DNA of 64,000 nucleotides from positions 124,001 through 188,000 of the forward strand of contig NZ_QNRC01000002.1 of NCBI RefSeq assembly GCF_003709565.1. Direction: 5' to 3'. Source of the stretch: Paracoccus sigandri. GTDB lineage: Bacteria; Pseudomonadota; Alphaproteobacteria; Rhodobacterales; Rhodobacteraceae. A program made the position numbers and the translations under genes. Shown one piece after another: positions 25,669-35,469 of this stretch (position 1 is its first letter; every line of letters begins with the position of its first letter). The notes below the pieces were generated by a model. That model was not told the DNA's origin. It was given only the letters and a program-made list of their open reading frames with translations, and ran no database searches.

Positions 25669-27471
25669 ATGTCCCTTCACGCCACGATCGACCGCGTCAC
25701 CGACAGGATCCGCGAGCGTTCGGCGAAAACCCGCGCCGCCTATCTTGCCAAGATCGCCCGCGCCGCCGAGGACGGCCCGCGACGGGCGCATCTGTCCTGC
25801 GGCAACCAGGCCCATGCCTATGCGGCCATGCCCGACAAGGAGGACATGGCGAGGACGCGCAAGCCCAATATCGGCATCGTGACCGCCTATAACGACATGC
25901 TCTCGGCGCATCAGCCCTATGAGCGGTTTCCCGACATCATCCGCCGCGCCGGCCATGCGGCGGGGGCGACGGTGCAGGTCGCGGGCGGCGTGCCGGCCAT
26001 GTGCGACGGCGTCACGCAGGGCCGCGCGGGGATGGAGCTGTCGCTGTTTTCCCGCGACGTGATCGCGCTGGCCGCCGGGGTGGGGCTGTCGCATGACTGT
26101 TTCGACGCGGCGCTTTACCTGGGGGTCTGCGACAAGATCGTGCCGGGGCTGGTCATCGCGGCGGCGACCTTCGGCCATGTCCCCGCGGTCTTCATCCCGG
26201 CCGGCCCGATGCCCTCGGGCCTGCCCAATGACGAAAAATCCAGGGTCCGCCAGCAATTCGCCACCGGAGAGGTCGGCCGCGACGCGCTGATGGCGGCCGA
26301 GATGGCCTCCTATCACAGCCCCGGCACCTGCACCTTCTACGGCACCGCGAATTCCAACCAGATGCTGATGGAGTTCATGGGGTTGCACCTGCCCGGCTCC
26401 AGCTTCGTCAACCCGAACACGCCCCTGCGCGAGGCGCTGACGGTGGCCGGCGTCCAGCGCGCGGCGGCCATCACCCGGCTGGGCAACGACTTCCTGCCCG
26501 CGGGCGAGGTCCTGGACGAGCGCGCCTTCGTCAACGGCATCGTCGGGCTGATGGCGACGGGCGGCTCGACCAACCTGGTGCTGCACCTGCCCGCCATGGC
26601 CCGCGCGGCCGGCGTGCTGATCGACATCGAGGATTTCCACGACATCTCGGAATCGGTGCCGCTGATGGCGCGCGTCTATCCCAACGGGCTGGCCGACGTG
26701 AACCATTTCCACGCCGCCGGGGGCCTGGGCTACATGATCGGGCAGCTGCTGGAGGCCGGGCTGCTGCATCCCGACGTCAAGACCATCAACGGCACCGGCC
26801 TCGACGGCTACACCGCCGAACCCAAGCTGGACGGCGACCGGATCCGCTGGGAGGCCGGGGCAAGCGAGACGCTGAACGACAAGATCCTGCGCCCCGCCAC
26901 CGATCCCTTCGCGCAGACCGGCGGGCTGAAGCAGCTCCAGGGCAACCTGGGCCGGGGCGTCATCAAGGTCAGCGCCGTCGCCCCCGAACGCCATGTCATC
27001 GAGGCGAAGGCCCGCGTATTCAGCGACCAGGAACAGGTCAAGGCCGCCTTCAAGGCCGGCGAATTCACCGAGGACACGATCGTCGTCGTCCGCTTCCAGG
27101 GCCCGCGCGCCAACGGCATGCCGGAACTGCATTCGCTGACGCCGACGCTGGCGGTGCTGCAGGATCGCGGGCTGAAGGTGGCGCTGCTGACCGACGGGCG
27201 GATGTCGGGCGCCTCGGGCAAGGTGCCGGCGGCGATCCATGTCTCGCCCGAGGCTTCGGTTGGCGGGCCGCTGGCGCGGGTCCGCGACGGCGACGTGATC
27301 CGCCTCGACGCGGTGACCGGCCGGATCGACTGCCTGGCGGCGGATTTCGACGACCGCCAGCCCGCCGCCTTCGACCCCTCGACCAGCTCCGAAGGCATGG
27401 GCCGAGAGATGTTCGCGGCCTTCCGCGCCGTCGCCGGCCCCGCGACCGAAGGCGCCGCCGTCGTCGTCTGA
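25669..27471 (+). CDS. edd: phosphogluconate dehydratase (Entner-Doudoroff)
   Basis: A 600-residue IlvD/Edd-family iron-sulfur dehydratase converting 6-phosphogluconate to 2-keto-3-deoxy-6-phosphogluconate. Visible family marks are [38 protein letters not shown] (cluster cysteine), [21 protein letters not shown] (cluster cysteine), [13 protein letters not shown] and [19 protein letters not shown]. The start has AGAGGAG upstream. KDPG aldolase (eda), which often follows edd, is not in the 100 bases downstream nor elsewhere in this window. Confidence 0.96.
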   Translation: MSLHATIDRVTDRIRERSAKTRAAYLAKIARAAEDGPRRAHLSCGNQAHAYAAMPDKEDMARTRKPNIGIVTAYNDMLSAHQPYERFPDIIRRAGHAAGATVQVAGGVPAMCDGVTQGRAGMELSLFSRDVIALAAGVGLSHDCFDAALYLGVCDKIVPGLVIAAATFGHVPAVFIPAGPMPSGLPNDEKSRVRQQFATGEVGRDALMAAEMASYHSPGTCTFYGTANSNQMLMEFMGLHLPGSSFVNPNTPLREALTVAGVQRAAAITRLGNDFLPAGEVLDERAFVNGIVGLMATGGSTNLVLHLPAMARAAGVLIDIEDFHDISESVPLMARVYPNGLADVNHFHAAGGLGYMIGQLLEAGLLHPDVKTINGTGLDGYTAEPKLDGDRIRWEAGASETLNDKILRPATDPFAQTGGLKQLQGNLGRGVIKVSAVAPERHVIEAKARVFSDQEQVKAAFKAGEFTEDTIVVVRFQGPRANGMPELHSLTPTLAVLQDRGLKVALLTDGRMSGASGKVPAAIHVSPEASVGGPLARVRDGDVIRLDAVTGRIDCLAADFDDRQPAAFDPSTSSEGMGREMFAAFRAVAGPATEGAAVVV

Positions 27472-27491
27472 TACCCATCCCAACCCGGCCG

Positions 27492-27571
27492 CTTTCATCT
27501 TGGCGAAAATATCCCGGGGGAAGCCCTCATGACCCCGTCGAGGGGTCATGAGGGCTGGGGGCAGAGCCCCC
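27492..27571 (-). repeat. dispersed hairpin repeat, copy D (between convergent genes)
   Basis: Minus strand: GGGGGCTCTGCCCCC hairpin, a perfect 15-base-pair hairpin (AGCCCTCATGACCCC, loop TCGAC, GGGGTCATGAGGGCT), then TCCCCCGGGATATTTTCGCC and AAGATGAAAG. This is the longest copy, lying between the convergent edd and lysR stops. Confidence 0.75.
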
Positions 27572-27575
27572 GGGC

Positions 27576-28442
27576 TCAGGCCGCCGCCGCCGCGACCTCG
27601 CAGACCGCGCGCCGCAGATAGCCCGCGAAATCGGCCGCCTCGCGCCGGGCCGGGCCATCGGCGACATAGACGTTCAGCCAGGTCGGCGGCAGGGGCGGCA
27701 GCGCGCCGCCATGCTCGACCGGCTCCAGCCCCGACTGGGAAATGCCGCGCGGCAGGATGGTGACGCCCAGATCCGCCGCCGCGCTGACCTTCCAGGTGTC
27801 GCTGCCGCCATCGGCCACGCCCTGGACCCATTCGATCCCGCAGCGATCCAGCGCCGCCATGCCGATCGGGTAATAGGCGCAATGCGGCGAATTCGCGATC
27901 GGCAGCGGCCGCTGGGTCCAGGCCTGGCCGCCGATCGCGCCGAACCAGGCCAGGTCGACCTTGGCCAGGTGGATCGCCCCCGGCGGCGCCTCGAATTCCG
28001 TGGTCAGGATCACGTCATGGTCGCCGCGCTTCATCTGCTCGCGCAGGTCCTTGCTGCGGGCATCGTTGATGATCAGCGCGACGGAGGGGTTGTTCTGGCG
28101 GAAATCCCGTACCGCCTGCGCGACCTTGGCGAACAGCCAGTCGCTGGTCAGCCCGACGCGCAGCCGCCGCTCGGGACGTTCGTCGGTGAAGCGCGCCAGG
28201 ATCGAATCGTTCAGCGCCACCAGCTTGCGGCCCTCGATCAGAAGCTCGGTGGCGAAGTCGGACAGCACCACGCCGCGCCCCTGCTTGACCAGCATCGGCT
28301 CGCGGAACAGCTCCTCCAGCCGCTTCATCTGCATCGACAGCGCGCTTTGCGTCATGTGCAGCGTCTCGGCCGCGCGGGTGACCGAGCCGTATTCGGCCAC
28401 CGCCTGCAACGAGCGGATCGTGGCGATGTCGAGATTTCGCAT
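27576..28442 (-). CDS. LysR-family transcriptional regulator
   Basis: A 288-residue LTTR. The N-terminal winged helix-turn-helix is clear (LDIATIRSLQAVAEYGSVTRAAETLHMTQSALSMQMKRLEE), and the rest is a periplasmic-binding-protein-like effector domain. It is transcribed divergently from a DUF1127 gene. The shared intergenic region carries a T-N11-A palindrome (28515-28529), suggesting that it regulates itself and the DUF1127 gene. Effector unknown. Its leader, including the start codon, is nearly the same as that of the DUF1127 gene. Confidence 0.88.
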   Translation of the reverse strand: MRNLDIATIRSLQAVAEYGSVTRAAETLHMTQSALSMQMKRLEELFREPMLVKQGRGVVLSDFATELLIEGRKLVALNDSILARFTDERPERRLRVGLTSDWLFAKVAQAVRDFRQNNPSVALIINDARSKDLREQMKRGDHDVILTTEFEAPPGAIHLAKVDLAWFGAIGGQAWTQRPLPIANSPHCAYYPIGMAALDRCGIEWVQGVADGGSDTWKVSAAADLGVTILPRGISQSGLEPVEHGGALPPLPPTWLNVYVADGPARREAADFAGYLRRAVCEVAAAAA

Positions 28443-28514
28443 GGTTCAATCTCCGTGATGCTTCGGATCAAAATCATTCGTTTCACAAATACGACGCGAC
28501 GGCCTATTTATCAA

Positions 28515-28529
28515 TTGTCAAAATGACAA
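28515..28529. promoter_or_regulatory. LysR-type operator palindrome
   Basis: A perfect inverted repeat TTGTCA-AAA-TGACAA in the divergent lysR/DUF1127 region. The inner TGTCA-N3-TGACA fits the T-N11-A box of LysR regulators. It is 73 bases from the lysR start and 50 bases from the DUF1127 start. Confidence 0.6.
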
Positions 28530-28579
28530 ACGGATAACCCATCATTTGACATGATGGAATTCATCATCGGAGTTGAACC

Positions 28580-28807
28580 ATGGCACAGAAATCCCTTGCA
28601 ATGCTGCCCGTCGCGACCGGCCAGGGTATCGTGCCGCGCCCGAACTGGCTCGCACGCGTCCTGACCATGTTCGATGTGCGGCGCACCCGCATCGAGCTGG
28701 CGCGACTGGACGACAGCCAGCTGCACGACATTGGCCTGACCCGCGACCAGGTCCAGGCGGAACTGGAACGCCCGGTCTGGGACGTTCCCGCGAACTGGCG
28801 CCGCTGA
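28580..28807 (+). CDS. DUF1127 (YjiS-like) small protein
   Basis: A 75-residue protein. The C-terminal half RRTRIELARLDDSQLHDIGLTRDQV is the DUF1127 motif (R-T-R-x-E-L-x-x-L-x-D-x-x-L-x-D-I-G-L-T-R). In other Alphaproteobacteria, short DUF1127 proteins bind RNA or take part in phosphate and stress responses; no role is shown for this one. It is divergent from the LysR gene and followed by a strong hairpin. Confidence 0.88.
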   Translation: MAQKSLAMLPVATGQGIVPRPNWLARVLTMFDVRRTRIELARLDDSQLHDIGLTRDQVQAELERPVWDVPANWRR

Positions 28808-28844
28808 GCGCTCCCTGCCCAGTCAAGACACCGGGCGCCAGAAC

Positions 28845-28883
28845 GGGGCCTGGCGGGACGGGAAAACCGCCCTGCCAGGCCCC
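28845..28883 (+). terminator. hairpin after the DUF1127 gene
   Basis: Outer stem GGGGCCTGGC/GCCAGGCCCC (10 base pairs), continued inward by an imperfect GGG-CGG/CCG-CCC stem with loop GAAAA. There is no T-run, so it may act as a 3'-end stabiliser or a factor-dependent terminator. Confidence 0.55.
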
Positions 28884-28970
28884 GCCCATCTGGACGGGGC
28901 CGCGCCGTCCGGGATAGATTTTGCCGGAAGAAATCCGCGCCCAGGGCGCGCGAGAGGCAAGGCAGGCCGG

Positions 28971-29900
28971 ATGTCGAACCAAGGACGGAAGCTGGAACAG
29001 GCGGCGCGGGCGGCATGGCTGTCCCATGTCGCCGGCAAGACCCAGGACGAGATCGCCGGGCTGATGGGCGTGTCGCGCCAGACCGCGCAGCGGCTGGTGG
29101 CCCAGGCCACGGCCGAGGGCCTGGTCAAGATCCGCATCGATCACCCCTTCGCCGATTGCCTGGAACTGGCCGCGAAGCTGCGCGCGCGCTGGGGTCTGCG
29201 GCTTTGCGAGATCGCCCCCGCCGACGCCCCCGAGGCCGGGGTCGCGCATATGCTGGCCGACGTGATGGAGGACTGGCTGCGCCGGCCCGATCCCCTGACC
29301 CTCGCCATCGGCACCGGGCGCACGCTGCGCGCCGCGCTGGCCGCCCTGCCCCATATCGACTGCCCCCGGCACCGGATCGTTTCGCTGACCGGAAACATCG
29401 CGCCCGACGGCTCGACCGCCTATTACAACGTTCTGTTTTCCATGTCGGAACTGGTCACGGCCCGCAGCTTCCCCCTGCCCCTGCCGGTGATCGCGCCCAG
29501 CCCCGCCGAATGCGCCGCCATCACCGCCCAGCCCGGCATCCGCCGGGTGATCGAGATGTCGGCCTCGGCCGAGGTGGCCTTCGTGGGCATCGGCACGCTG
29601 GACCGCAACGCGGCGCTGATGCAGGACGGCTTTCTCAGCTCGGCAGAGCTGGAGCTGCTGGTCGAAGCCGGCGCCGTGGGCGAGATCACCGGCTGGGCCT
29701 ATGACGCCTCGGGGCGGTTGATCCAGGGGCTCAGCAACGACCGCGTCGCCTCGGCCCCGATCCCGCCGCGCGACACGACGCTGGTGGTCGGCGCGGCCTT
29801 CGGAGCCGAGAAGATCCCGGCGATCCGCGCCGCGCTGGAGGGCGGGCTGATCAGCGGGCTGATCACCGACGCGACGACCGGCGCCGCGCTGCTGGACTAG
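28971..29900 (+). CDS. smoC: SorC/DeoR-family sugar-binding transcriptional regulator (SmoC-like)
   Basis: A 309-residue regulator with an N-terminal helix-turn-helix (AWLSHVAGKTQDEIAGLMGVSRQTAQRLVAQA) and a C-terminal sugar-binding domain of the SorC type (ALGTGRTLR-like LAIGTGRTLRAAL, VGIGTLDRNAALMQ, GGLISGLITDATTG). It lies at the far end of the polyol cluster and is convergent with the kinase gene, as expected for SmoC of the Rhodobacter smo operon. Its probable operator is the palindrome 37742-37770 in front of smoE. The symbol is by analogy. Confidence 0.82.
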   Translation: MSNQGRKLEQAARAAWLSHVAGKTQDEIAGLMGVSRQTAQRLVAQATAEGLVKIRIDHPFADCLELAAKLRARWGLRLCEIAPADAPEAGVAHMLADVMEDWLRRPDPLTLAIGTGRTLRAALAALPHIDCPRHRIVSLTGNIAPDGSTAYYNVLFSMSELVTARSFPLPLPVIAPSPAECAAITAQPGIRRVIEMSASAEVAFVGIGTLDRNAALMQDGFLSSAELELLVEAGAVGEITGWAYDASGRLIQGLSNDRVASAPIPPRDTTLVVGAAFGAEKIPAIRAALEGGLISGLITDATTGAALLD

Positions 29901-29904
29901 CGGC

Positions 29905-31362
29905 CTACATCCCCGCGATCTCGTCCCGGTGCTGCTGCATCCGCAGGAAGATGCGCCAGTCGCGTTCGCGCGCCGCGCGCCGGCCCGGATCGGGGCGCGT
30001 GACCTGGACGGGACGGGCGAATGCCGCCCGCGCCGCGCGGATCCCGCCCATCAGCGGCGCGGCGGCGGCAATGGCCGAGCCGCGCAGCACCGCGTCCTCG
30101 GGCTGCCAGTGGATCTCGGCCCCGGTCGTGTCGGCATAAAGCTGGCGCATCAGACCCGCACGCGCCTGCCCGCCCGCCATGGCCAGCGCGTGGGGCTGCA
30201 GGCCCATATGCCCGATCACCTGCCGCGTTCCCAGCGCGATCCCGACCGCCGCCCGCCAGTAGAGACGGTCCAGCGCCGGAATGTCGCGATCCAGCGGCAG
30301 GCCATGGATCACCCCGCGCATCAGCGGATCGGCGAAGGGCGCGCGGTTGCCCTTGAAATCGGGCAGCACATGCAGGTCTTCGGGCAGGTCCCCGGCCCGG
30401 CCATCGGGCGCGCGGGCGATGCGGGCCAGGATCGCGTCATGCGTCTGGGGCCCCGGATAGAGGCGGCGGATCGCCTCCAGCACCGCGCCGGTCGCGGACT
30501 GGCCGCCCTCGGTCACCGCCTCGCCGGACAGGATGGCGCCGGGATAGGGACCCCAGAGGCCCGGCCGCCGCGGCACGTCGCGCGCCATCACGCAATTCGA
30601 GGTGCCCGCGATCAGCGCCGGCATGTCGGGCGCGGCCCCCAGCGCCCCGGCGAAGGCGTCGATCAGCCCGGCCGCGACCACGGTGTCGCGGTCCAGCCCC
30701 AGTTCCGCCGCGCCGCGTTCGGACAGGCAGCCGATGCGGTCGCCGGGCGCCAGGACCTTGCCGGGGCGCGGAAAGCCGTCGATCCCGACCCGGCGCATCA
30801 GGTCGCGCTGCCAGCCGCCGCGATCGGGCAGCCAGGGCCATTTCGCCGCCGCCGCGCAGAGCGAGCGCGCCTCGATCCCCGTCGCGCGCCAGGCCAGCTG
30901 GTCGCACAGGTCGCGGATGCCGCGCAGCGCGGCCCAGGTCTCGGGGCGGCGGCGGGCCAGCCACATCAGCTTGGGCGTCTGCATCTCGGGCGAGACCGAG
31001 CCGCCGGCCCGCGCCACCACCTCATGCGCGATCCGGCCCAGTTCCGCCGCCTCGGCCAGCGCGCGATGGTCATGCCAGGCGATCACGTCGGGCGCGAAGC
31101 CGGGCGCATCGACGACCAGCGAGCAGGTCGCGTCGAAGGCCAGCGCGCGCAGCTGCGAGGGCGCCGCCCCGGCCATGCGCCGCGCCTCGGCCAGCGCATC
31201 GGCCACGCCCTGCCAGATCTCGGCGAAATCATGGCCCGCCTGGCCGTCCGGGCCGGGGATCAGGGAAAACCCGCGGCTGGCCCGCGCCAGCAGCCTGCCG
31301 TCCGGCGCGAAAAGCCCCGCACGCACACAGGCCGAGCCCACATCCACGGCGCCAAACAGCAC
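29905..31362 (-). CDS. FGGY-family carbohydrate kinase (D-ribulose/pentulose type)
   Basis: A 485-residue kinase of the acetate/sugar kinase fold. It begins LFGAVDVGSACVRAGLF, with the phosphate-1 loop, and carries DVIAWHDHRALAEA, PEMQTPKLMWL and ALIAGTSNCVMA. This pattern is characteristic of the FGGY pentulose kinase subgroup (D-ribulokinase like) rather than classical XylB. It would phosphorylate the ketose formed by oxidation of a pentitol or related polyol. It is the last gene of the smo-type operon, 20 bases after the phosphatase. Confidence 0.85.
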   Translation of the reverse strand: MLFGAVDVGSACVRAGLFAPDGRLLARASRGFSLIPGPDGQAGHDFAEIWQGVADALAEARRMAGAAPSQLRALAFDATCSLVVDAPGFAPDVIAWHDHRALAEAAELGRIAHEVVARAGGSVSPEMQTPKLMWLARRRPETWAALRGIRDLCDQLAWRATGIEARSLCAAAAKWPWLPDRGGWQRDLMRRVGIDGFPRPGKVLAPGDRIGCLSERGAAELGLDRDTVVAAGLIDAFAGALGAAPDMPALIAGTSNCVMARDVPRRPGLWGPYPGAILSGEAVTEGGQSATGAVLEAIRRLYPGPQTHDAILARIARAPDGRAGDLPEDLHVLPDFKGNRAPFADPLMRGVIHGLPLDRDIPALDRLYWRAAVGIALGTRQVIGHMGLQPHALAMAGGQARAGLMRQLYADTTGAEIHWQPEDAVLRGSAIAAAAPLMGGIRAARAAFARPVQVTRPDPGRRAARERDWRIFLRMQQHRDEIAGM

Positions 31363-31382
31363 GTCTCTCTCCCTTTACGGTC

Positions 31383-32081
31383 TCAGTCCAGACGCGCCAG
31401 AGTGTTGGGCAAATCCGCGGCATGTTCAATCAGCGCATCGGGCCGCAGTTCGGCCAGCCGTTCGGCCAGCCGCGCCTGCCCGGCATGGCTGCCGCCCAGA
31501 AAGCCGATCACCCGCATCCCCGCCGCGCGGGCGGCGCGGATGCCCGAGGGGCTGTCCTCGATCACGATGCAGTTTTCGGGCGCCACGCCGATGCCGCGCG
31601 CGGCGTGCAGGAACAGGTCGGGGGCGGGCTTGCCGCGCGCGACCATCGCCGAGGAATAGACATGCGTGCCGAAGAACCGCCCCAGCCCGGTCAGCCGCAA
31701 GGACAGCGCCAGCCGCTCGGGGCCGCTGGACGAGGCGACGGCGCGCGGCCCGGCCAGCGCCTGCAGCGCCTCGGCCATGCCGCGGATCGGGCCCAGCCGG
31801 CGGCGAAAGGCGGCCTCCAGCCGCGCGGCGAAGCCCGGCATCGCGGGGCGCAGGTCGGTGCCGTGGTCGCGCAGCGCGGTCTCGATCAGCACCTCCACCG
31901 AGCGGCCCAGGAATTCGTCATAGATCCGCTGGGTGCCGATGGGCAGGCCAAGCCCGCGCAGGGTGGCGGCCAGTTCCTCGGCCGCCAGCGGCTCGGAATC
32001 GACCAGCACGCCGTCGCAATCGAAGATCAGCCCGCAGCCATCGTCCCGCCGCACCGCATCGGCCCCTGCCCGCCCGATCAT
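31383..32081 (-). CDS. HAD-superfamily phosphatase, beta-phosphoglucomutase-like
   Basis: A 232-residue HAD hydrolase. Motif I is GLIFDCDGVLVDSEPLAAEE, motif II is VASSSGPERL, motif III is RGKPAPDLFL and motif IV is CIVIEDSPSGIRAARAAGM. The arrangement matches sugar-phosphate phosphatases and beta-PGM-like proteins. The start at MIGRAGADAV lies 10 bases after the mtlK stop, with GAGGGCGG upstream. In the polyol cluster it may dephosphorylate stalled sugar phosphates; this is inference. Confidence 0.85.
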   Translation of the reverse strand: MIGRAGADAVRRDDGCGLIFDCDGVLVDSEPLAAEELAATLRGLGLPIGTQRIYDEFLGRSVEVLIETALRDHGTDLRPAMPGFAARLEAAFRRRLGPIRGMAEALQALAGPRAVASSSGPERLALSLRLTGLGRFFGTHVYSSAMVARGKPAPDLFLHAARGIGVAPENCIVIEDSPSGIRAARAAGMRVIGFLGGSHAGQARLAERLAELRPDALIEHAADLPNTLARLD

Positions 32082-32091
32082 CCGCCGCCCT

Positions 32092-33555
32092 CTAGCGGCC
32101 CAGATAGGCGGCAAGCGTCGCGGGCGTGCCCTCGCGCCACAGCCGGGCCAGCCAGTCGGCGAAGGCGCCCGCGAAGACCGGATCGCGGCCGGTTTCGCCA
32201 TAGATCTCGGACATGGCCAGCCAGGCCGCCGGGTCCTGCCGCGCGGCCTGTGCCACCCGGGTCAGCCGGTCCCAGTTCGGATCATTGGGCTCGATCACCG
32301 CGCCGCTGTCGCTGACGCCCGCGCAATAGCGGCACCACAGCGCCGATTCCAGCGCCAGGCCGGTGACCGGCAAGCCCCGCGCCAGCCGGTCGGCGATGGT
32401 CGGGATGATGAATTTCGGCTGCCGGTTCGAGCCGTCGAGGCACAGCCGGCGCACCGTGTCGCCGATCTTGGAATTGGCGCAGCGTTCGGCCACGCGGGCG
32501 AAATAGGCGGCCAGATCGGTGCCGGGCACCGGCGGCACGGCGGGGATGATCTCGTCGGCCTCGACCTTTTCCAGGAAGCCGCGCACCAGCGGGTTCTCCA
32601 TCGCCTCGTGGACGAAATGGATGTCCATCAGCCCGGCCGGATAGGCGATGACCGCGTGACCGCCGTTCAGGATGCGGATCTTCATCAGCTCCCACGGGGT
32701 CACATCAGCGACGAATTCCACGCCGGCCTGTTCCAGCGGCGGGCGGCCGGCGGGGAAGCTGTCCTCCAGCACCCATTGGGTGAAATCCTCGCAGAAGACC
32801 GGGACCTGGTCGGGGATGCCGAATTCCTCGCGCACCAGCCGCCGTTCGCGGTCCGAGGTGGCGGGCGTGATCCGGTCCACCATCGCGTTGGGAAAGGCCA
32901 CCCCGGCCTCGATCCAGGCGGCAAGATCCGGGTCCGAGAGCCGCGCGGTTCCCACCACCGCCTCGCGCGTGACGGCGCCGTTATGGGGGATGTTGTCGCA
33001 GCACATGACGGTGAAGGGCGGATGGCCCGCGGCGCGACGTGCCTTCAGCCCGGCCACGATCAGGCCGAAGACCGTGGCCGGCGCCTCGGGGGTCTGCCCG
33101 TCCGCCGCGATGGCCGGATGGGCGGGATCGAAATGGCCGGTCGTGGCGTCGATGAAATAGCCGCCCTCGGTGATGGTCAGCGAGACGATGCGGATCGCCG
33201 GGTCGGCCATGGTCGCGATCAGCCGCGCGGCATCGCCCGGCGCGATGAAATCCACGACCGGCCCCAGCACCCGCGCCTGCGACCGTTCGGCGGATTGCTC
33301 GACCAGCGTATAGAGGTGATCCTGCGCCGCCAGCGCCTGGCGCATCGCCTCGTCGCCCGGCATGACGCCCGCGCCGATGATGGCGAAATCCTGCGCCAGC
33401 CCCATGTTCATCAGCCGGTCCAGATAGGCCGCCTGATGGGCGCGGAAGAAATTGCCGACGCCGAAATGCAATATCCCCGCCCGCAGCCCGGCACGATCAT
33501 AGAGGGGGCCGGGCTGGCCCAGCCGCCCCAGGCTGGCATTCGACAATCCGTCCAT
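32092..33555 (-). CDS. mtlK: mannitol 2-dehydrogenase family protein (polyol dehydrogenase)
   Basis: A 487-residue long-chain polyol dehydrogenase oxidising mannitol (and often arabitol or sorbitol) to the ketose with NAD+. The coenzyme-binding start ILHFGVGNFFRAHQA and the catalytic segment ELMKIRILNGGHAVIAY are present; K292, N297 and H300 match K295, N300 and H303 of the Pseudomonas enzyme with a constant offset of three. It follows smoK by 66 bases, matching the Rhodobacter smo/mtlK order. The short-chain sorbitol dehydrogenase smoS that often accompanies it is absent. Confidence 0.92.
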   Translation of the reverse strand: MDGLSNASLGRLGQPGPLYDRAGLRAGILHFGVGNFFRAHQAAYLDRLMNMGLAQDFAIIGAGVMPGDEAMRQALAAQDHLYTLVEQSAERSQARVLGPVVDFIAPGDAARLIATMADPAIRIVSLTITEGGYFIDATTGHFDPAHPAIAADGQTPEAPATVFGLIVAGLKARRAAGHPPFTVMCCDNIPHNGAVTREAVVGTARLSDPDLAAWIEAGVAFPNAMVDRITPATSDRERRLVREEFGIPDQVPVFCEDFTQWVLEDSFPAGRPPLEQAGVEFVADVTPWELMKIRILNGGHAVIAYPAGLMDIHFVHEAMENPLVRGFLEKVEADEIIPAVPPVPGTDLAAYFARVAERCANSKIGDTVRRLCLDGSNRQPKFIIPTIADRLARGLPVTGLALESALWCRYCAGVSDSGAVIEPNDPNWDRLTRVAQAARQDPAAWLAMSEIYGETGRDPVFAGAFADWLARLWREGTPATLAAYLGR

Positions 33556-33621
33556 CGCTATCGCTCCTGTCCGGGGCGTCGCCGCGCCCCCTTGTGCTGA
33601 AGTCCAATCCGGGCGCGCGGC

Positions 33622-34620
<999 letters not shown>

Positions 34621-34635
34621 GGTTCCTTCCCCTTC

Positions 34636-35466
34636 CTATTTCACCGCGCCGAAGGTCAGGCCGCGGACAAGTTGCTTCTGGCTGAACCAGCCCAGGATCA
34701 GGATCGGGGCGATGGCCATGGTGCTCGCCGCCGAAAGTTTCGCATAGAACAGCCCCTCGGGCGATGAATAGCTGGCGATGAAGGTCGTCAGCGGCGCCGC
34801 CTGCGAGGTGGTAAGGTTCAGCGTCCAGAACGCCTCGTTCCATGCCAGGATGACGTTCAGAAGCAGGGTCGAGGCGATGCCCGGCACGGCCATCGGCGTC
34901 AGCACATAGAGGATCTCGTTCTTCAGGCTGGCGCCGTCCATCCGCGCGGCTTCCAGGATCTCGCCCGGGATCTCGCGGAAATAGGTATAGAGCATCCAGG
35001 TGATGATCGGCAGGTTGATCAGCATCAGCACGACGGTGATGCCCAGCCGCGTGTCCAGAAGGCCCCAGCTGCGAAACAGCAGGTAGATCGGGATCAGCAC
35101 GCCCGCGGCCGGCATCATCTTGGTGGAGAGCATCCACATCAAGAGGTCCTTGGTGCGCTTGGCGGGCTGGAAGGCCATCGACCAGGCGGCCGGGATGGCG
35201 ATCAGCAGGCCCAGCAGCGTCGAGCCGATCGAGATCACCACCGAGTTCGAGAAATGCCGGAAATAGGGCGACCGCGCCTGCACCTCGGAATAGTTCCGCG
35301 TCGTCCAGTCGAAGAACAGGAACTTGGGCGGGCTGGCGATGGCGTCGGCCTCGGACTTGAAGCTGGTCAGGATCGTCCACAGGATCGGGAAGAAGATCAC
35401 CAGCGCGATCCCCCAGGCGATGAAGGTGACGGTCCAGCGGCGGGTTTCGGAAACATTGCGTGCCAT
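34636..35466 (-). CDS. smoG: polyol ABC transporter permease (SmoG-like)
   Basis: A 276-residue permease of the MalG class with about six membrane segments. The EAA loop that contacts the ATPase is visible as EAARMDGASLKNEILYVLTP. The N-terminus has a long hydrophobic segment (VTFIAWGIALVIFFPILWTIL). It pairs with SmoF. The start lies three bases after the smoF stop, so the two are probably translated together. Confidence 0.92.
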   Translation of the reverse strand: MARNVSETRRWTVTFIAWGIALVIFFPILWTILTSFKSEADAIASPPKFLFFDWTTRNYSEVQARSPYFRHFSNSVVISIGSTLLGLLIAIPAAWSMAFQPAKRTKDLLMWMLSTKMMPAAGVLIPIYLLFRSWGLLDTRLGITVVLMLINLPIITWMLYTYFREIPGEILEAARMDGASLKNEILYVLTPMAVPGIASTLLLNVILAWNEAFWTLNLTTSQAAPLTTFIASYSSPEGLFYAKLSAASTMAIAPILILGWFSQKQLVRGLTFGAVK

Positions 35467-35469
35467 GGC

